A stretch of DNA of 64,000 nucleotides. Origin: Parascedosporium putredinis. Taxonomy: Eukaryota; Ascomycota; Sordariomycetes; Microascales; Microascaceae. This document shows positions 10,901 to 22,987 of this stretch, in pieces. Below the pieces are notes generated by a model. It saw only the letters and a program-made list of their open reading frames with translations, made no database searches and was not told where the DNA came from. Made by a program: the position numbers and the translations under genes. The stretch's first letter is position 1. The number at the start of each line of letters is the position of its first letter. Where the stretch lies: NCBI GenBank assembly GCA_949357655.1, contig CASHTG010000007.1, forward strand, positions 992,001 to 1,056,000. Direction: 5' to 3'.

Positions 10901-12816
10901 CAATCGTAGCTCTGACATTTTGTGATCGATGAAACTGTTGACGGCAGAGGCCACCTGCTGTGCATTCTCTGTGATCTCCAGGGACAATTTCATCCCCGCC
11001 TCAACTTGGAGGCTCTTGGCAATCTCATCCTTGTTTCGGCTAGAGACCACCCACTTCACTCGAGACAACGTGGTGGTGCGAACGATGAGTTTGAGGAGGC
11101 GCTCTTGGTCCACGATGCATTCGTCAAGGGCGTCAACCGCGAGCAGAATTGAGCCAAGGCTGGGGTCACTGAGCATGTCGGTGAGAATATCGGACAATGC
11201 AAAAACGCGTTATTATCCTTGAAAAGCCCGCTTCCGGCGTCATCGTATCGCTTTCTAAGGTGCACCATGAGGGCCGGGCACACCTTAGCGACCATGTAGA
11301 CTAATCCCCTCAGGACAGCGGTGGCACTGTTCAGGTTTGCGTCCGTACCCTGGCAGAAGAAGAAGGCTAGTTTTGGTGCCCGGGGTTTCCCGCTGAGCTG
11401 GCCAAGCGGCGCTCTATCTCGTCGATGATGGTCATTAGAAGCATTGTTTTGCCCTTTCCTGGGTCTCCCTTGATCCACAACAGCTTAACGTCATCGCATT
11501 CGACCCATTGCAGGAAATCCTTGTGTGTAAGAATCCAGCTCGAGGCGCCCTCGAATAGACCACCTTTGGTGTCCTCGATTCGTTTTTGTGAGGCGAGGGT
11601 CGGTATCTCGCAAGTCTGAGAGGCACTTTGTGTTTTTTCTTCTTGGTGCCTATTCTCCTGCTTTTCCGTGTTGTCCTGGAGGATTCGGGAGAGGTCCTGA
11701 AGGGATGCACACTGGGTGTCTCCATGCTTTGCAATGTCCCTCAGCGACTGTTTGATATCCTCACCGCTATAAGTGTCGATATCCTTCTGGACGACTAATT
11801 CAGCGTCCTTTATGGATTTCAGGGTGCCTTCCCAGTCGTCTAGCTTTATCGTGTCGCGGAGAAACACGAGAAGCCGGCGTCGGTAATAATAGCATATACT
11901 CTTCATCTGGTACGCAAGGAAAGCTTTGTAAAGGGAGATTATGTGCTTCTCGAGTTCACCCCGTAGCCCGATCTGGGTTTCGTGGGGTCTCTCAAGGAGG
12001 CCCGACAACTCCCAGTACCAGTCCATCCTCGAGACAACATAGGAGATACCGCTTCGGTTGGCGCTTGACTCATTAGTGGGATTTTCAAGCACCTACGAGC
12101 GTTAATAAAGCTAAGTGTATATCGTCGCGGAGAGGCTTACCTGTAATAGCAAACACACCCTCCCCAAGCTGCAGCCGCTTCTGGGACGTTCTTGAGCGCT
12201 TTGCCCACAAATTCCTTCACCGATGTCACGACGCGTATACCCTCTTGGACCTTTTGCTTCATGGAAATCTCCTTTTCGATCCTTTTAGGCCGCATTGAAC
12301 AGCGAGGGCCATTTGTGCACGCTTCTGGGCAGCGTCGTTTTGGCCGCCGAGGCTGCTTTCATCCTGCGCAGTGAGACCGTCCGGGTCGTCCTCGTGGAGC
12401 TGACCGAGCACGATTCTCTCATATTCTATCACCAGTTTTTCGTCATCGGTTTTAGCCGCGTCGTATGCCTGGGTCCAGAGCTTGCTTTGGAGGCAGCCAG
12501 CGTCCTCGGCTTCGTGGTGGGGTTGAATTTGGTCCTACACGATGTATAATTAGCCGAATCCTGTTCAACTGGGAGAGAGTAGATCGCCAACCTTGTGCTC
12601 CTGTTCTTGACTCCCAGAAAGAGTGGGAGGGATGCGGGGCGGCTCCTCACGGGCAGTGGATGGTGGGTGGCTCAACCCAGAACTCGATCCGATAGAGCTC
12701 GCGTCGCCAGAGAGGTTCTGTGGCCGCCTTGAGAGACGATTCTTTAAGCGCTTGAGGGTTTCATGGTTTCGCAGACCAGTTCGCGATGTAAAGCAATGAT
12801 GAGAGCAAGATTTCAT
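7983..12816 (-). CDS. NWD-type NACHT-WD40 STAND protein (fungal NLR)
   Basis: This encodes a ~1,556-aa signal-transducing NTPase of the fungal NLR class that includes HET-E/HNWD heterokaryon-incompatibility proteins. Order: a disordered Ser-rich N-terminus; the NACHT-associated N-terminal domain (KLWTQAYD ... VVSRMDWYW); the NACHT ATPase with P-loop WIKGDPGKGKT and Walker B LLAVDALDEC; a winged-helix-like region ending HFLHWLEASSL; then twelve WD40 repeats and the family-typical tail (MAFGCDSGRVVIINF). Introns are 12535-12591, 12093-12140 and 10049-10112. Six single-base losses at homopolymers (near 12286, 12158, 11370, 11202, 10232 and 8330) break the frame; restoring them gives exactly 1,557 codons. 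The start at 12816 is the first ATG of the Ser-rich exon. By analogy, the WD40 propeller would sense a ligand and the NACHT domain would oligomerise. What the N-terminal domain triggers is unknown. Confidence 0.88.
8340..9830 (-). repeat. Twelve WD40-coding repeats of about 126 bp
   Basis: Within the NLR gene, a unit of about 42 residues with the consensus VAFSHDSKQLASGS...TIKIWD.ATGS recurs twelve times. The copies are recognisable at DNA level (a shared GCTTGGAATCGTGTGAGAAT-like segment) but have diverged, with substitutions in the IWD core (VWN, IWN, IFD) and in spacing. They are not the near-identical class seen in fast-evolving incompatibility loci. Confidence 0.85.
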
Positions 12817-13827
12817 TTCTCTTGTTCTTTTTGAAGGATGGTAGACAACAATTATGTACAGTCAAAAGCCCATGTCCCCCGCCGACACCCTCCAGGAAAA
12901 ACGTATGCAGTCTTCAGCTCCGGTCGACTGCTCGCCAATCACACGCGGTCGACGTAGCCTGACCCCGCTTCTCACGATTGATTGTTCTGTTCGGATGCCT
13001 AATCATATTGAAGAGAGGGCAACACGACGATCCATTGGTTTCTTTTTGTCAAGAGCTATCAGCTACAATGGTGGTGGCTCCTGTGATGCAGCTGTAATGG
13101 ATATGGGAGATCAACAACACCGAATGATGAGGACGGCGATGGATGACGGAAGAAGGTACTCAAAGAGGTAAGCGTTCCAAGAGGTGTGGGCCCAACGTAC
13201 GGCGACACCAACGAAGGAGTGCTCCAGTCGGCTCTGGTAGCTAACGGTAGCGGGTAACTGTTCGCTGGCACCTATCTCGAAAGCCGCCCTTGAAGAGCAC
13301 CGGCTTTAGGAGCCCGCGAGAGAGTGACTCTGGCATGGCTTCGAAATGATTATATGTGCAGCCATCGATTCTCTCGATCTGAATCGCAACGCATCGGTTA
13401 ATTATAGTGTCACTATAAATCAGCCGGCTCATGGATTTCCGCACGACCATCCACGGTCAGGTAATCCAGGGGTCGGGCATTATCATGGACTTACATGTAG
13501 GGCCATCAATGGATCTATTGTATAGGGCAATCCACGAATTGAGTACGCGCGGCACTGTGCTACCGCCCCTTCCCAATACAGAACAACCCTGACACCTGAC
13601 CCTTCGATCACCCAAATACAAAATAAGGTTCAACCTCGGGCAAGGCGAACCTTCAGTGGGCGAGAGTGGCTCGCCCCCGCGCTTGGAAACCATATGACGC
13701 TCACCTTCCCTCTCGTCACTGGAACCCCTCTTCCCAAAAATCAATTCGTGAATGCTTGGTCTACAATCGTGTCCAATATCTCCAGTCATCAAAAGCCAGA
13801 AAAATTCCAAGCATACCAGTCGGAGCC
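12817..13827. other. Divergent promoter region
   Basis: It separates the NLR gene (minus) from the 95-aa gene (plus). No further gene or RNA is supported. Confidence 0.5.
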
Positions 13828-14203
13828 ATGAGCAATAACAACGGCAACAGCAGCGGCAAGAGCTCCGCCGGTGACGCCAAGGCCCCGCAGGGCTCCTCGA
13901 CCAACGCGTCGTCGGGGAGGAGGGCTAGCTCTGGCAGCGGGACCCAAGCTCCTAGCGCCTACCGCATCATCAACGATGGCTGGGGTTCGCGGTCCAACTT
14001 CCAGCACAGCTACGGCCTTGACAGTACGTTGCGATTCTCCATGCTGATGTGAAGGGTTTGTTGTGGAATTGGGTTCCTCGTTCGACGCTGACCCTATGGT
14101 ACGCGTGACAGTGAGCCCCGAAGGACTCGAGGAAGGCAATCAGATTATCGAGGCCTTCCAGGAGTACGATCAGCAAGCCTCCCAGCGAAGATCGAGCAAC
14201 TGA
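13828..14203 (+). CDS. Small conserved-looking fungal protein, 95 aa
   Basis: Two exons separated by an 88-bp intron (14024-14111, GTACGT, branch CTGAC, GACAG) encode exactly 95 residues with no frame break. The first half is low-complexity Ser/Gly/Asn-rich and probably disordered. The second half carries an ordered motif, IINDGWGSRSNFQHSYGL, followed across the splice junction by DMSPEGLEEGNQIIEAF. This resembles small fungal proteins with a G-W-x-S/G-R-x-NF...SYGL core and a following acidic helix, which have no assigned function. The start is the ATG at 13828, shortly after the AGTCGGAGCC leader. The splice-phase agreement is the main support that it is a real gene. Confidence 0.65.
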
Positions 14204-14853
14204 AACCGGGCTACGGTTTCCCTTGAGATTCAAACCTGGAGCTAGACAGTGGGGACGGAAGACGATGGTTGACGGGGAAGGAGCGAGGGGCTGAGGGATC
14301 TGGGGCGGCTCGGGTATGCGATCTCGTCGGTGGTTCTCGACCTCCTTCCCACGGAGAGGGACTTTTTCCACTTTCCACATGTTGGACCCTTTGCATGAGC
14401 TTTGCTTCTATCCTTCTCCACATGCCCTACGTCGAGTATCCACGCGGGTCTCCACTCCCCGGTATTTTTACCCAAGAAGATGAAACAAGTGTTAGGGCAT
14501 TAAAAAGCCTCGAAATATGTACTATCCTGTGAAGCAAAAATAAAAAAGAGACAAAAAAAGAATAGTTTAGTTTTCTTTTAGCCCCCAATAAAAAGGAACC
14601 TATTTAGTCCATGATGCAAAGCAGACCAGACCACGGGTGCAAATGCTGTAGTATGAAGTGGCAATCGAGCCAAGACAACTTTTATGTACAATTCCTATGA
14701 TTCAGTCGAGGATACCAGATCCGAATATCTGCGAGACCTCATGCATTCCTAACCTGGGACTTCCCACTCATAACATCGTTCCTCTAATTTCTAATTGTTT
14801 TGTTTTCCGGGTCTTTCCCGATTTTATCTTAACTGTTTTTGTAATCCTTTCAT
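14204..14853. other. Tail-to-tail intergenic region
   Basis: A/T-rich convergent 3' region with A runs around 14535-14560. No gene is supported. Confidence 0.55.
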
Positions 14854-16168
14854 TTACTTGGAGAGCTCCCCATCCGTCTCCTCGGGCCACACATCATAGC
14901 CAAAAGTATCCTTCATATTGACGAACCGAGTGTGCCGACCCGCAGCAACACGATTGATGGCCTCATACTGCGCATCCGACAGGTCAATCTCCTCAAAGTT
15001 GCTATCGATCCTCGCGGGATTCGAGCTCTTGGGAAGAACGACGTAGCCCCTCCGCAAGCCCCAGGCGATGAGGACCTGGGCGAGCGTGTGGCCGCCCTCC
15101 TTGGCAATCTGGTTCAGCGTGGGGTTCGTGGCCACCTTTTCGCCCGTGTTGGGGACCTGGTTCTGGGACCCGAGCGGGGAATAGGCTTGGGGAGGATGTT
15201 GTGCTCGAGGCAGTACTTGACGAGCGTGGTATTGGGGAGGAAAGGGTGGATCTCCACCTGGTTGGCGTGGGGGCACCTTGGCGAAGGAGAGGATCTGCTC
15301 GATGCCGGGGATGGTGAAGTTGGATAGGCCAATGGCCCGCGCCTTGCCCTCGTCATAGAGGGCTTCCATGGCCCGCCAGGTGGGTTCGGGATTTCTCGTC
15401 AGCTCCTGGTTGATGATGTACTGCGAAAGGGAAAAAAAAGGTTAGCGCCGGTTCAGGTACAGCGTGAATAAGGTCATGGGCTCCACAGCTGCGACGAGGG
15501 GTGGGGTGGGCGATGGGGACTGATGGGGACGATGGGGCTGCATCCTCGAGGTCTCAGAGCCACAAAGGTCGGGACCGAAGGAGAGTGGCTCGCCAAGGGA
15601 CTAAGCCCAAGCAAAACGAACTTGGAAATCAGGGGACAGAGGGAAAAGGACATGATGACGGACGGGAGGGAAAAAAGGGGGAGGGAATTGTGAATGGTGG
15701 ATAGCAGCGGGAAAGAGCGAGCAATCCACTTTCGAACTTTTCTCGAGCTAGGAGCCTTACCTTGCCGTCCGACCCGATCTTGGGCTGGTGGTCCTCCGTC
15801 TTCTCGGCAGCAATCGGCCAGTGGACGAGGAAGAGGTCGACGTAATCGAGCCGCAGCTTCTGGAGGGAGTCGTTCAACGACCACTTGACGTCGGCGGGCT
15901 CGTGCAGGTGATTCCACACTTTAGTGGTAATGAAGAGGTCGGCGCGCCGCACGCCCTCGTTCTCGGCGAGGAAGTCGCGGATGGCGTCGCCGATCTCGTC
16001 CTCGTTTTGGTAGAACCACGCGCAGTCAAGGTGTCTGTAACCGGCGCGGAGGGCGTGCAGGACGGCGGCGTAGGCCTCGCCCTTGGACCCTTCGCTCGAA
16101 AAGGTGCCGAAGCCCAGCCCGGGGATCTGGACGCCGTTGCTGAGCGTGAAGGTGATGCCCTTGGACAT
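14854..16168 (-). CDS. Aldo/keto reductase
   Basis: This is a 324-aa NADPH-dependent aldo/keto reductase with a TIM-barrel fold, probably cytosolic, of the glycerol/aldehyde reductase type. The catalytic tetrad is visible: Asp48 and Tyr53 (RHLDCAWFYQNE), Lys83 (FITTKVWN) and His116 (LFLVHWP). The cofactor-binding C-terminus has VLPKSSNPARIDSN. The ATG at 16168 starts exon 1. The intron at 15421-15760 (GTAAGG...CGCAG) is 340 bp, long for this region. Two compensating homopolymer errors lie in exon 2: an extra C near 15275 (frame otherwise reads PHANQVEIHPFLPN) and a missing C near 15188 (LPQAYSPLGSQN). The exons still sum to 325 codons. A minus-strand TATAAACC lies about 370 bp upstream. The substrate is not predictable. 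Confidence 0.9.
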
Positions 16169-17850
16169 TGTCGTTGTGAAGAAGGGGGTGTGTGATTAGG
16201 GGTGTGTATCTGTGGAATGGCGTGTGTCTCTCTTGTGCAGGAAGAGCCGCAAGGCGTTGGCAAGAGGGAAAGAAAAAGGAAAGCACAGAAGCTAGCAACG
16301 CCAATAAGAGTGAGGCAACGAGGTTGTTTCAGAAAGGAAGGGCGTGAGATTTCGTGGAGAGATGGAAAAAGTGAGGAAAGAAAAAGGAAAGTATGTCTCA
16401 CAGATGCAGGAGTGATGACCTTGCAAAAGATGTGTTCAAGACAAGTTGGGGAATCTAGATCATGTGGTCTGATCGAGGAGCTGGGGATCAGAAACAAAAG
16501 ACGCACGTACTACGACCTTGCTTCGAGCAGTCCTGAGGTTTATAAGTGGATCATATAGAAAATAAAAACTTCATAATTCTCCTATTACAAAGAACAATTC
16601 CTTTGCAGATAGATCATCATCCTTGCAATGGTACTAAAACCTCGAAGCCCAAGGTAACGGTGGGAGGCGAAAAGAACCGGTTGGTCGAGAATCCGCTGGT
16701 CCCTGACAGAACGGTTGCAACCCATTCGGAAGTATCCATGAAGGTTGATAAGAGCTTTTTTCTTCGGGTCCCCATCATGTATACGTCCTCGAAAAACCGC
16801 CAGACTATGTCGTCATAGGGCCCCGCTCCAAAGAGAAGGAAAAGAAAAATTAGATATTTCCGCACCGTTGCCGCGCCGGCATGGGGTCCCTGCAAGGGCA
16901 ATTTTCGGACCGCCGCCCCTGTTGACGGGCCTTGGCCAACTTTGTCCCCCTTGTCACCCTAAATTCTCTCCTGCGTCCACGGCGCAAGCGGCCGGGTGTA
17001 CAAGCGCGGCGGGTGCGGCATTCACAAACCCTTGCCAAGGTCCCCGGAACCTCGACTCAGTCGACTCTTGCGCCCCAATCGTAAGTCTCGTGTACACGAA
17101 TAAGCCCGAATACTTCGTACAATTGAGGTCGACGCTTACGTCCGACGCCAAGCAGCGGCGGTGAAAAGTGCCGGTACCGAACAAAAAAGAGAAGGGAAAA
17201 AAATGTCCAAGGAGTGGTGAGATTCCGAGAGCCTCCGAGCCGATCTTTGCGCTAGCTCCACAGAATTCTAGGCAGACTCCATCATGGCCGGTTTCACCAA
17301 TACCCGGCCGGGATACACCACGGTGCCCTTTTTTCTTTTAGGGTGGGGGTCCACTTCCCTCAAGAGGACGAAAGAAGGAAGACAAAGAACAGATGAGAAA
17401 AAAAGATAAAACTTTGGTGAGATTGTGGCTTTTTTCTATCCTTCTGGAAGGGGCGCCTCACCTCGCCACAAACACCAGTTGACGTCAGTGAAGCTAGACA
17501 ACGTTTGAACTTTGCTCTTCCCTCGGGTTCGGAGGACGCCCCTTAATCTGTTTTTTTTGGTCTTCTTCTTTTTCTCGCAGTATATTCCCTTTCTTAGCTA
17601 ATACTAAAACTTTTTTCCAACCTTCTCCCGACTTTCCCTCGAAAGCAAAAAAGGGCAAAAAAGGGCCCCGCTGTGGAAACCCAATGACGATGTCTTGTGG
17701 ATACGTTGCCTGGTTTTGTTGGTTATCTCTCGTGCAGCGGCTGTCTTGCTCTTATCGACAGGTCCAGCAAAGGTAGGTCCAGACCAGGGGGAACAACTCC
17801 ATCCGAGGCTCGCCAAGGGAAAGCAGTGGATGCTTGTGGATTGGCCATGT

Positions 17851-17892
17851 CATCTACATGTACGCATCTACAAGTACGCATCTACATACGCA
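17851..17892. repeat. Three tandem copies of a 14-bp unit
   Basis: CATCTACA recurs at 17851, 17865 and 17879, with near-identical intervening bases (TGTACG, AGTACG). Confidence 0.6.
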
Positions 17893-18082
17893 CGCCGGAA
17901 AAGTAAAGAGGAAGTCACTCGTTGATATTTTCGTCTCTCTCGTTCCTATCTCAACTCTAACTCTCTTCCGGTGGCTTGGTTGTAGTTTGTACCCGGCCAC
18001 CGGTTTGTCCCTTTGCCACGTCGAGATTTTTCGCATCCTGCAAGTGAGAGATACTCCGACCTTCCGTCTTCAACACGTCAGA

Positions 18083-18090
18083 TATAAAAG
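18083..18090 (+). promoter_or_regulatory. TATA box of the CECR5-like gene
   Basis: TATAAAAG lies 229 bp upstream of the ATG at 18319 and is followed by a long CT-rich block typical of fungal transcription starts. Confidence 0.5.
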
Positions 18091-18318
18091 CTTCTGGGAA
18101 ACCTTCTCCTACCCCCTTTTCCTAACGTTATCTCATTCCTCTCCTCTTCAACGCCCCAAGACAGCCTCAAGCCTTCTCCTTCCTTCCGTCTATCCATCTT
18201 GACCACAACCCCTTTTGTGGTTTCCCTCACTTTCCTTTTCCAAACACACCCAAACCTTTTCGTTTTGCTTCCCCTTCACCTATCCCACTTTTACCCCTCC
18301 CACAGCGGCGTCGCAACC

Positions 18319-19776
18319 ATGAAGAACGTCAAGCAGCTCTCCGTCAACGCCCCGGCTCCCACCGAGTCCCTCAACACCGCCAACGTCAGCAACGGCACCA
18401 AGGGCTCCTCCCACGAGGAGTACGCCAACATCATCATCAGCCCCTCGGGCAACAACATCGAGGTCCCCGCCTCCCGGAGCGCCGTCAGCGATGCCGAGAA
18501 GCTCATGCACAACCTCAGCGGGTCCCCCTCCATGAAGCACCGCCGCGCCTCGCGGAATTCCTTCGGGGCCTCCCTCCCCATCCCCGCTCCCCGCGCTTCT
18601 CCAACCGGCGCGTGTCTCTCGCCACCCAGGAAGCCAGCGCCCGCGCCCGCCGGGACATGCTCGCCTCCCAGATCCAAGATCTCTCAAGGAAAAGGTGGCC
18701 GCGGCCAAGAACATGGCCTTCGCCTTTGACATTGACGGCGTCCTGCTGCACGGCAACAACCTGATCCCCGAGACCTCTCGCGTCATGGAGCTCCTCAACG
18801 GAGACAACGAGCTCGGCATCAAGATCCCTTACATCCTCCTCACCAACGGCGGTGGTAAGCCCGAAGGGGCCCGCTGCGAGCAGCTTTCCAAGATCATTGG
18901 CTGGCCCATCTCCACGGACCAGTTCATCCAGTCCCACACCCCATGCAGGCTCTCTCGGAATACTACGAGACCGTCCTCGTGGTCGGTGGCGAGGGTTACA
19001 CGGCCCGCTTCGCCGCCGAGGCCTACGGCTTCAGGAACGTCGTCGTCCCCAAGGACATTGTCGCCTGGGACCCTTCCATCTCGCCCTGGAGGCACTTCAC
19101 CGAGGAGGAGCGCAAGGAGGCCCGGCCCCAAGACTTTGACCGTGTCAACTTCGACGCCGTCCTCGTCTTCGCCGACTCCCGCGACTACGCCACCGACATG
19201 CAAATCATCATGGATCTCCTCACCAGCGTCGACGGTCGCCTGGGTACCCGCTCCAAGGACCCCATCAAGACCCAGCTCCCCATCTACTTCTCCCACGGCG
19301 ACCTCATCATGCCCACGGAGCACAAGCTCGGGCCCCGCCTCACCCAGGGCGCCTTCCGTATCGCCCTCGAGGCCCAGTGGAAGGCCATCACCGGCGGCGA
19401 GCTCGAGCGCGTCGTGTACGGCAAGCCCGAGCTGGCCACGTATAAGTACGCCGACGAGGTCATGAGGTCGTGGATGAAGGAGATCCACAACGAGCACACC
19501 ATCCCCGAGAACATCTACATGATCGGCGACAACCCCCAGTCCGACATCATTGGCGGAAACATGTACGGCTGGAACACGTGCCTCGTCCGCACCGGTGTCT
19601 TCCAGGGCGGCGACAACGATGAGGAGAACCCCGCCAACTTTGGCGTCTTCCCCACCGTCCTCGACGCCGTCCAGGCCGCCGTCGCCAAGGAGCTTGGTCA
19701 TGAGTTTAAGTTGAGGTGGAGCGACAAGGTGAACCCCGCTCTCCACCCCGAGAGCTCGCTAGCGGCCGTCGAGTAA
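18319..19776 (+). CDS. HAD-superfamily hydrolase, CECR5/HDHD5-like
   Basis: This is a 486-aa haloacid-dehalogenase-fold protein of the CECR5 family, whose members are often mitochondrial; the substrate is unknown. A ~130-residue Ser/Thr-rich, basic N-terminal extension precedes the HAD core. Motif I is FAFDIDGVLLHG with both catalytic aspartates, motif II is YILLTNGG, and the C-terminal metal motif is MIGDNPQSDIIGGN. The gene has no intron. Three single-base losses shift the frame: near 18587 (CCCC), near 18691 (GG/AAAA run) and near 18942 (CCCC before ATGCAGG). Restoring them gives exactly 487 codons and joins RFSNRRVSLATQEASARARR to EKVAAAKN. The start is the ATG after the CT-rich leader. 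Confidence 0.88.
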
Positions 19777-21014
19777 AACGGTGTTTGCCTTGCCTTTTGT
19801 TCTCTTTTGTTTCTTTTACACATCTCCATGCCTCAACCAGGGTGGATATTTCTCTTCTCGCAATTTCCTTCTCTTTTGCGCATCTAGAAATGAACCATAG
19901 GTAGACGGATAGACGGATCATGACGGCGTTAGGGCATGTTTTGACTATTTAGCGGACAAAACCGCTTTCATCAATACCACATGGAATTGACAACATTAAA
20001 AAGTTCTTATACAATCAACCCTAAATGTGCTCAAATCCCCGTAGTGTCAGTGACAGTTCTTTGCCCCATACTCGTAAGTACGACGATAGGTCACCAAGTA
20101 GATAGCATAGATCCACACACGTCGATGGGCCCATTGCAAAATGTGGGTATGAAAATCAACGAGGCACCAACGGGGCCTTTGCCCGCCGATGACACGAACA
20201 CGTGCAGTTGCGTAACCACGAGGCGTATCACGGACGCCTCCATCATGCTCTTTGCTTTTGTTTCTTTCCCATCTTGGTTTTCCTCCCTCGCTCGGCCAAC
20301 TCAACCAGCCAAGATCGAGCCATGTTCTCTTGTCCGGTCGCCCCCAACCTGCAACCTAGCAATCGACACCCCCTCACCCCTCCGCCCTCGACGGAGAGAA
20401 GCCCCCGGAGCCAGACCGCGACCGGGTCATGCTGAAACTGAGCCGGGGTTCACTTCCCCAGTCTCGTGTACGACTATGCCACCTTCAACCTCCACGAGAA
20501 GACGCATTACGTGCAGGAGGGACCGACAGACGCAAGTCAGAAAGGCTGCCGAGATCGATCGGGGTGATGTTGGTACCCAAAGACCGGGTGATGCAGAAAG
20601 ATAAACCCGCTGTTGTTCCATCTTTGCCGGCCGCCACCGTTTGCAGAACAAGTTGCCGGCAAGGCCACGGATTTCGCGAGCATGTCTCGGCCACCACTAC
20701 TCCATCTCACTCACACTGTTCATCATACTGTGGGGATCCTCCACTTGCGTAGTTCTCAAGCGTGCGAATTTAGCAATGGTCAAGTCAATGAGCTGAATTT
20801 TCGTATCTAATCTACAAAAAAGACATGGCAGGAATCGTCCTTACGGAAAGAAATATAGGTCAAACTATACATAAAGGAAAGAAAAAAAAAGAATAAAAAG
20901 GGCGGGGTTAGTATACTAGAACAGCAAGAGAAGGTGTCACCTCCCACGACGTGCGGTTGCTTCCATCATCCGAGCGTTCAACTCTGCAGAGGAAAGCGAA
21001 GCACGTACGGCATC
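19777..21014. other. Tail-to-tail intergenic region
   Basis: A 1.2-kb convergent region. A 207-codon open frame at 19981-20604 has no motif, splice structure or codon bias, and I do not call it. There is an A-rich run near 20880-20900. Confidence 0.5.
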
Positions 21015-22987
21015 TCACAGGGCAGTGAGGCGAACATACGTGTTCTTCGGCCTCGTAAACATGCCCTCAATCACCTTCCAATCGTCCAACTCCTCAGGCA
21101 ACCGGCCAAACTCGAAATTCCACACCAGCAAGGTAATAATAAGCTTCAGCTCCAAGTATGCCAGCCTCTGGCCCCAGCAGGACCGCGTGCCGCTACTAAA
21201 CGACAAGAAAGGCCCCGCCATGCTATCGTAGGTGCCCTCCTCGCCGCCGCCCTCCGTTTGCACCAGCCACCGCTCGGGCAGGAACTCTTCCCCAGAGTAG
21301 GTAGTCTCGGCCCAATCCCCCACGCCGCCCGCGTTCTTGGCCGACGTTGCGCTCCTCCGACTCTCCGGCACGTCGAAGCCTTTCCCCTTAATCGTGGGGC
21401 CGTTTAGCGTGAAGATGATGATGGTGCCCTTGGGGACGACGTGGCCCAGGATCTGCATATCTTGCGCCGCTTGGCGGGCGACGACGGGACCCGGGGGTCA
21501 GCGCGGAGTATCTCCTGGATCAAGGCGTCGAGGTAGTGGATCTGCGTCTTGGTAATCTCCTCAACCGTCGGTTGTCGGCCTTCTCGGACGGCGTTGGGGT
21601 GCGCGGCGCGGAGGACATCGCGGAGCTTCTGCTGGATATCCTGGTGCTTGGCGAGCCTCTTGGCGGTGAAACAGAGGGTGCTGTGCGTCGAGTCCTGGCC
21701 GCCGATCATGTACCCTATCAGGCCGTCCTCGAGCTCTAGCGTGAGGTGCGAGGTGGTGGTGTTCGCCTTGGCCATGGCCTGGGCCTCGCGCAAGATCATG
21801 TGGTCGACGGCCGACAGGGCGACGAATGCTTCCGGGTCCTTGGCGTAGCGTTGTCGCGCGCCGTCAATGTAGGTCGTCACTGCGGCGATAGGAGAGTTAG
21901 CACACCTCCAAGGGAATAAACCAAGAGTCAAGATCGAAACGCTGAGGGGAAAAAGACGAGGCGCGAGACGGGGGAGAAGGCACAGGTGCGCAAACTTACA
22001 GGCAGCTTTCCTGGCAGCACGCGCCTTGCGCAACCTCGAGCTGAACAGGTTGTTGAAGACGTGGAACAGCCAGGGGCTAGGCGCCACGAGAGCCCTGCCG
22101 GCCGCATTTTCAAAGGCGTGCAGAGCCTCTAGCAGATCCGATTCTTCCCAATCTGGAAACTCGACGAGCGCAGGCCCGCCGCGTCCCTGGGGTAGCCGGG
22201 CCTCTCGCAACTTGGCCAGGTGTCGGGCCATGGAAGTCTCCGTGGCGTCGACCCCCAGAGCTGCCGCTTCCATGATGTTGAATGTGAGTTGGCTGAGATC
22301 CTCGCTAGCATCAAACGGGGAGCCCTGCGCTACGTCGGCCTTGAGCTTCCACAGCTGAATCAGGTTCATGACCATTTCGTAGGATGAAGGAGCAGACACC
22401 TAAACACGAATAACCGTTAGTTTATCATCGACAACCTCTTCCACCCCTCGATCCCTTGGGTCCTCCTCTACTTCGATATCGCTAAGCTAGGGGGACACTA
22501 ACATTATGCAAAAAGCTCGGCGTCATCAGGTCCTTGCCCAGGGCCTTGGCATCCTTGAACCGCGGGTGCGCGTCCTCCATGGCGATAAAGTGGCCCGGCA
22601 GCAAGCCGATCCAAGAATCGCAGTTCGCCTGGCCGCGGATAAACTCCTTGCTCCGCCGGAGAAGAATATCGCGGGCCTCGCGGTAGTCGGCCACCACGAT
22701 GCTCGCCTGCATCATGGGGAAGAAGAATTGCACAATGGGCGAATCGTGCTTTTCGGCCAGCTCGGCCCACCAGAGCTTTTTGCGACGGCCCTTCTTTCCT
22801 GGGCCTCGAATTCGGGAAAATCGCCCAGGATGCTTTGCGTAGCCTCCTTGTTGTAGGGGATACCCGGGATGGGTTTAGGCAGGAGATAGGCACGAAGCGC
22901 GTACACGAGCGCCAGGCCGCCGCCGGTCGCAGCGATGGCGGACACGAGCATTGGATAGGTGGACATCAGGTCGCGGATGGAAGACAT
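21015..22987 (-). CDS. Cytochrome P450 monooxygenase
   Basis: This ~583-aa microsomal P450 has an N-terminal membrane anchor (LVSAIAATGGGLALVYALRA). The I-helix oxygen-activation motif is GGQDST, the K-helix ExxR is EILR followed by ADPRVP, and the haem-ligand loop is FSSGTRSCWG, fitting FxxGxRxCxG with the thiolate Cys. The helix after it, QRLAYLELKLII, is typical. Introns are 22400-22502 (GTTAGT...TTTAG) and 21880-21999 (GTAAGT...GCAG). Two single-base losses, near 22785 and near 21490, break the frame; restoring them yields 584 codons. The ATG at 22987 precedes the hydrophobic anchor. The gene is divergent from the SDR gene, which suggests, but does not prove, a shared pathway. The P450 family and substrate cannot be assigned. 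Confidence 0.9.

Larger units (their letters stand above)
16169..18318. other. Divergent promoter region with CT-rich leader
   Basis: It separates the reductase (minus) from the HAD gene (plus). It holds a small 14-bp tandem repeat (17851-17892), a TATA box at 18083 and a strongly pyrimidine-rich leader at 18100-18310. No supported gene. Confidence 0.55.

Noticed and set aside
7983..12816. NLR gene as a pseudogene
   Set aside because: Six frame breaks would suggest decay, but each lies at a homopolymer, the same pattern affects the housekeeping-like neighbours, and all domain motifs are intact.
18829..19746. 305-codon open frame on the minus strand
   Set aside because: It is antisense to the CECR5-like gene, whose HAD motifs and exact corrected length establish the plus strand; the GC-rich third positions create the shadow frame.
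19981..20604. 207-codon open frame, plus strand
   Set aside because: No motif, no codon bias, no plausible promoter or splice structure; it sits between two convergent 3' ends.
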